Shown in pieces: positions 61,306-64,000 of a stretch of DNA of 64,000 bases. This stretch comes from Agapetus fuscipes (lineage: Eukaryota > Arthropoda > Insecta > Trichoptera > Glossosomatidae), in assembly GCA_951799405.1 (NCBI GenBank), contig OX637332.1, forward strand, positions 28,868,832-28,932,831, in the 5' to 3' direction. A program made the translations under genes and the position numbers. The notes beneath the pieces were generated by a model. The model searched no databases. It saw only the letters and a program-made list of their open reading frames with translations, and was not told the DNA's origin. Numbering within the stretch: the stretch's first letter is position 1; every line of letters starts with the position of its first letter.

Positions 61306-61477
61306 ACATTCAAAATTATGTGAGCAACACGAAATAATTATGACTTTTTCCAAAATCTACATGTATTTTTTCCTTTAGTATCTCAAGTTAGTAGGTAAAA
61401 ATGAGTCAAGGTTTGAAAGTAAAATGTTTGTTCTAAAATAACTCGGCATGGATGTTTTTAATTTGTTATTTTGTTGG
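61306..61477. other. Intergenic, nothing recognised
   Basis: AT-rich, no matches. Confidence 0.5.
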
Positions 61478-61602
61478 CAGGCAAACGTCACAGGTCTACG
61501 TGACTAATGTCCACAGCAACCATCAGCAAAATATTATTTAGCTTTCTCCTCAACAACCCTTCCAGATAAAAACACTTTTTGTCTATGGAATTTGTGCTCG
61601 CA
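61478..61602. repeat. Dispersed repeat, copy 3 of 3
   Basis: GCAGGCAAACGTCACAGGTC, CACAGCAACCATCAGC and TTTTTGTCTATGGAATTTG in the order of 9536-9662. Confidence 0.55.
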
Positions 61603-62450
61603 ACATTGTAAGTAATTTTATCCTTTACCTCTATCTTCTTACTAAATTCAAAAGTAGAGACCCATTTTGAATAGATAAACCTATTGGGGAAAGTTAATTT
61701 TATAAGATTATTAAAAATATTGAGATCTGTGCTGGACTACTAAACAATTTGTGCAGTTACAAGAAATAAAACAAATGAGTCCATAATGATAATCCAATAT
61801 TATCAATAATTAAAAATACATAAACATTCACAATGTTTAATGCAGTCACTATAAACTTGCTAAGAAAATTAATATCAAATAAAGTTTAAACTTTCACTTT
61901 CACGGTCTGAGTTAGGTGACAAATTGTTTTTTAACTTTTCGGGTTACATCATGGTCTATTCACAGCTTTTTTACACCTACCCAACCAAATCACAGTGAAA
62001 GCCAATGGAGATAAAGAAGTGTATTTGAAATGTGATAAAGAAATCATACTTCCAGCCAATTACCAACAGCAAGCGAGCGGGAAGTTCGCCACGTCGCTTT
62101 GATAATTAGCCTTGGTTCGTAAAATAGAAAAGCTGCAAATAGAACATGGTCTTATAGGTAAAAACTGAAAAACAATCTGTAAAATTAAATATCAATAGGT
62201 ATTACAAAATGAGTATTTAAGATTTTCCAAAATCGGAGAGAAATATCAAGTTATTTGATCGGCAACACACATAATACTGTTTCAAAAGATTTTCGAAAGG
62301 CAAATACAGATAGTAGGAAGAATACAATAAGAACACAAAAAGTAATTATAAATGAAGGATATTTTACTTACAAAAAGTGTAAACATAATTTTATTACTAA
62401 TGAGTATGAATCACGTATCAGTTAACTGATTTAAAATTTTCAAGTACTCT
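61603..62450. other. Intergenic, nothing recognised
   Basis: A patch at 62040-62110 has slightly higher GC (AGCAAGCGAGCGGGAAGTTC) but no frame with a domain. Confidence 0.55.
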
Positions 62451-62454
62451 ACTT

Positions 62455-63060
62455 TGACTGGTCTGTAGTCTATTGGATAATGCTTTACACTCGTAATCAG
62501 CAGGTAAGAGAGCAACAAAAAGTATTTCAAAAACACCCATCACAGTCCGGTCGATAGCTCAGTTGGTAGAGTGCTTGCATTCTACCACGTGAGCTCGGGT
62601 TCGAATCCCACCGAGGAGGGTGTCAGAAATGATTTCCTATTTCGGTGTTTATTTAAAAACCCCATAATAAAAATACCGGCAAGGTTTACTCAGCCTTCAC
62701 AAGAAATGAGTACCAGCCCCCTCGGGAGCTGGGAAACCCCCACTTCAACTGAAGTGGTTGGCGTAAGGCCGGCCCCCTTACCTGTAAAAATAAATAGGTT
62801 CAACTCGCCACATGCGACCCCTTCGGGGATAACGCGGCAAGAAGTTACACTATATGTGTAGCTTAGTTGCGTTTGCGTTGCCCATCACTACATTGGACTT
62901 TTTTCTACCTTAATCAAAGATTGGTTAAAAAGGTTCATTTGGAGTTAAAGCTACAGGATGTTGCTTGCGAAATTGGCCCTGATTAGAGATGACTAAGCAT
63001 GAAGAGGGCTCTCTTGGTGTGATTCACGCAAGAATAGCGCTCACCAAATAAATCATTCAC
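62455..63060 (+). mobile_element. SINE-B head, complete SINE-A, SINE-B tail
   Basis: 62457-62545: GACTGGTCTGTAGTCTATTG (SINE-B head). 62548-62880: complete SINE-A (GGTCGATAGCTCAGTTGGTA, GGGTTCGAATCCCACCGAG, to TATATGTGTAGCTTAGTTGC). 62900-63055: SINE-B 3-prime part (AATCAAAGATTGGTTAAAAA, GAGGGCTCTCTTGGTGTGAT, ATAGCGCTCACCAAATAAAT). Confidence 0.82.
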
Positions 63061-63440
63061 ATATTATTTCATTGTTAAAGTCAATGTATAAGTAAAACGA
63101 ATATGCATGCCACCGATCAAATAATTTAGAGTACCTACTCATTCACAATTACAACGATTTTGAAAATGGAAAATTCAAGTTCAAATAACGTTCCTTGTTT
63201 TGGCCACAATACAATTAGTTAGACAATTTATATTTATTTATATTTTTTTTTAGTTCCTAATACAATATTATTCATATATTCTTTGTCTACGCTCATAAAA
63301 TATTTTTTTAAATAGGTACATATAATGTCATATAACTACTCAGTGCATGAACACATTCCCCGAGATTTGTCATTTTCTCTTTGACTCGTCTGTATTCAGT
63401 AAAGTCGGTGAGTCAGTCTCATTCTGAACATTGCATCAAG
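63061..63440. other. Intergenic, nothing recognised
   Basis: AT-rich, no matches. Confidence 0.55.
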
Positions 63441-63441
63441 A

Positions 63442-63668
63442 GCCTCTATAATCTAAGTTGCAAAGATATATTACATTTATAATTCAAATTACATGCATTC
63501 CCATATAAATTTGCATTTACACATGCCGCATGTGACCTTAAAACCCCAATAAACACAAGCCCTGCAACTCTTGCCGACCTTCCCAGAAACAGGGTTGACA
63601 TTGGCAAAGTGAACCATTTTTTACAGTATGGATGGTCAGCCTCATATCAACCTATTAGTTAAGACACA
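63442..63668 (-). mobile_element. RTE-like LINE tail
   Basis: CTATAATCTAAGTTGCAAAG to CCTATTAGTTAAGACAC, internal deletion in the middle third. Confidence 0.85.
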
Positions 63669-63821
63669 CAAATAGTTAATTACATATGAATTGCACAAAA
63701 TCCAAGATGACAATCTAGATTTTGTTAAAATGATCCTAGATCGGGGTCTTTGGATTTATACAAATCATTAGTCAAAAAAACTGTGGTACTTAAATATTTA
63801 TACATTCAAGCACCAACAGCG

Positions 63822-64000
63822 CCCTATAATCTATAATCTAAGTTGCAGAGATATATTAACATTTAAAATTCAATTAAATGCATGCCCACAAACAGACACA
63901 TGTAAGTTCCTACTAAAAAATGCTGCATGTGTGCTTAGAAATTAAAATCTAACCCTCAAAGGAACAACTTTAGCCGTCCTTCCCTGAAATAGTGAAGTCG
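63822..64000 (-). mobile_element. RTE-like LINE tail, cut by the window edge
   Basis: TATAATCTATAATCTAAGTT to CCTTCCCTGAAATAGTGAAG at the right edge. Confidence 0.82.

Overview
This window looks like a stretch of a large, transposon-filled animal genome, most likely an arthropod and probably an insect. It is AT-rich, has long introns with spliceosomal GT/AG borders, and carries several tRNA-derived SINEs, RTE-, L2/CR1- and jockey-like LINE fragments, a mariner remnant and many MITEs. I cannot name the species. I see no prokaryotic operon, CRISPR array, or functional tRNA or rRNA gene.

Only two host genes can be supported. (1) At the left, the last coding exon of an RCC2 (TD-60-like, RCC1-repeat) homologue lies on the + strand at 3294-3464. 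(2) The rest of the left and centre, about 15.0-50.1 kb on the minus strand, is a secreted SPARC-related modular calcium-binding (SMOC/Pentagone-type) matricellular gene. I reconstructed it as ten coding exons whose splice phases agree throughout: signal peptide (50014-50106), Kazal domain (36516-36666), basic linker (30987-31034), a first EF-hand pair (27141-27343 and 25005-25119), linkers (23637-23738 and 21033-21157), a thyroglobulin type-1 domain (20008-20200), and a second SPARC-type EC domain (16773-16869 and 15074-15339). The deduced protein is about 464-474 residues. The two genes converge. From about 50.3 to 64 kb, upstream of SMOC, I find no host gene.

Almost everything else is mobile DNA, much of it nested. 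There is an RTE-like LINE whose open frame runs off the left edge, with about 30 scattered copies of its 3-prime end (the '254-bp tail'). An L2/CR1-like LINE occurs twice. A jockey-like LINE is present in 3-prime fragments, and two further LINE types are present as C-terminal scraps. There are three tRNA-derived SINE families (called A, B and C here) and about ten MITE or terminal-inverted-repeat families.

The most unusual signals are these. A 92-bp satellite of about 15 units next to the Kazal exon is built from that exon's own last 13 codons plus its 5-prime splice site. A hammerhead-ribozyme-bearing, Penelope-like insertion with a 17-bp target duplication sits exactly at the end of the SMOC reading frame and supplies the current in-frame stop. 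A near-perfect hairpin of about 300 bp lies in a SMOC intron. SINE-B shares its 3-prime tail with the L2-like LINE, which suggests that LINE is its driver. A palindromic MITE family shows a 3-bp CWG target duplication in five of five copies.
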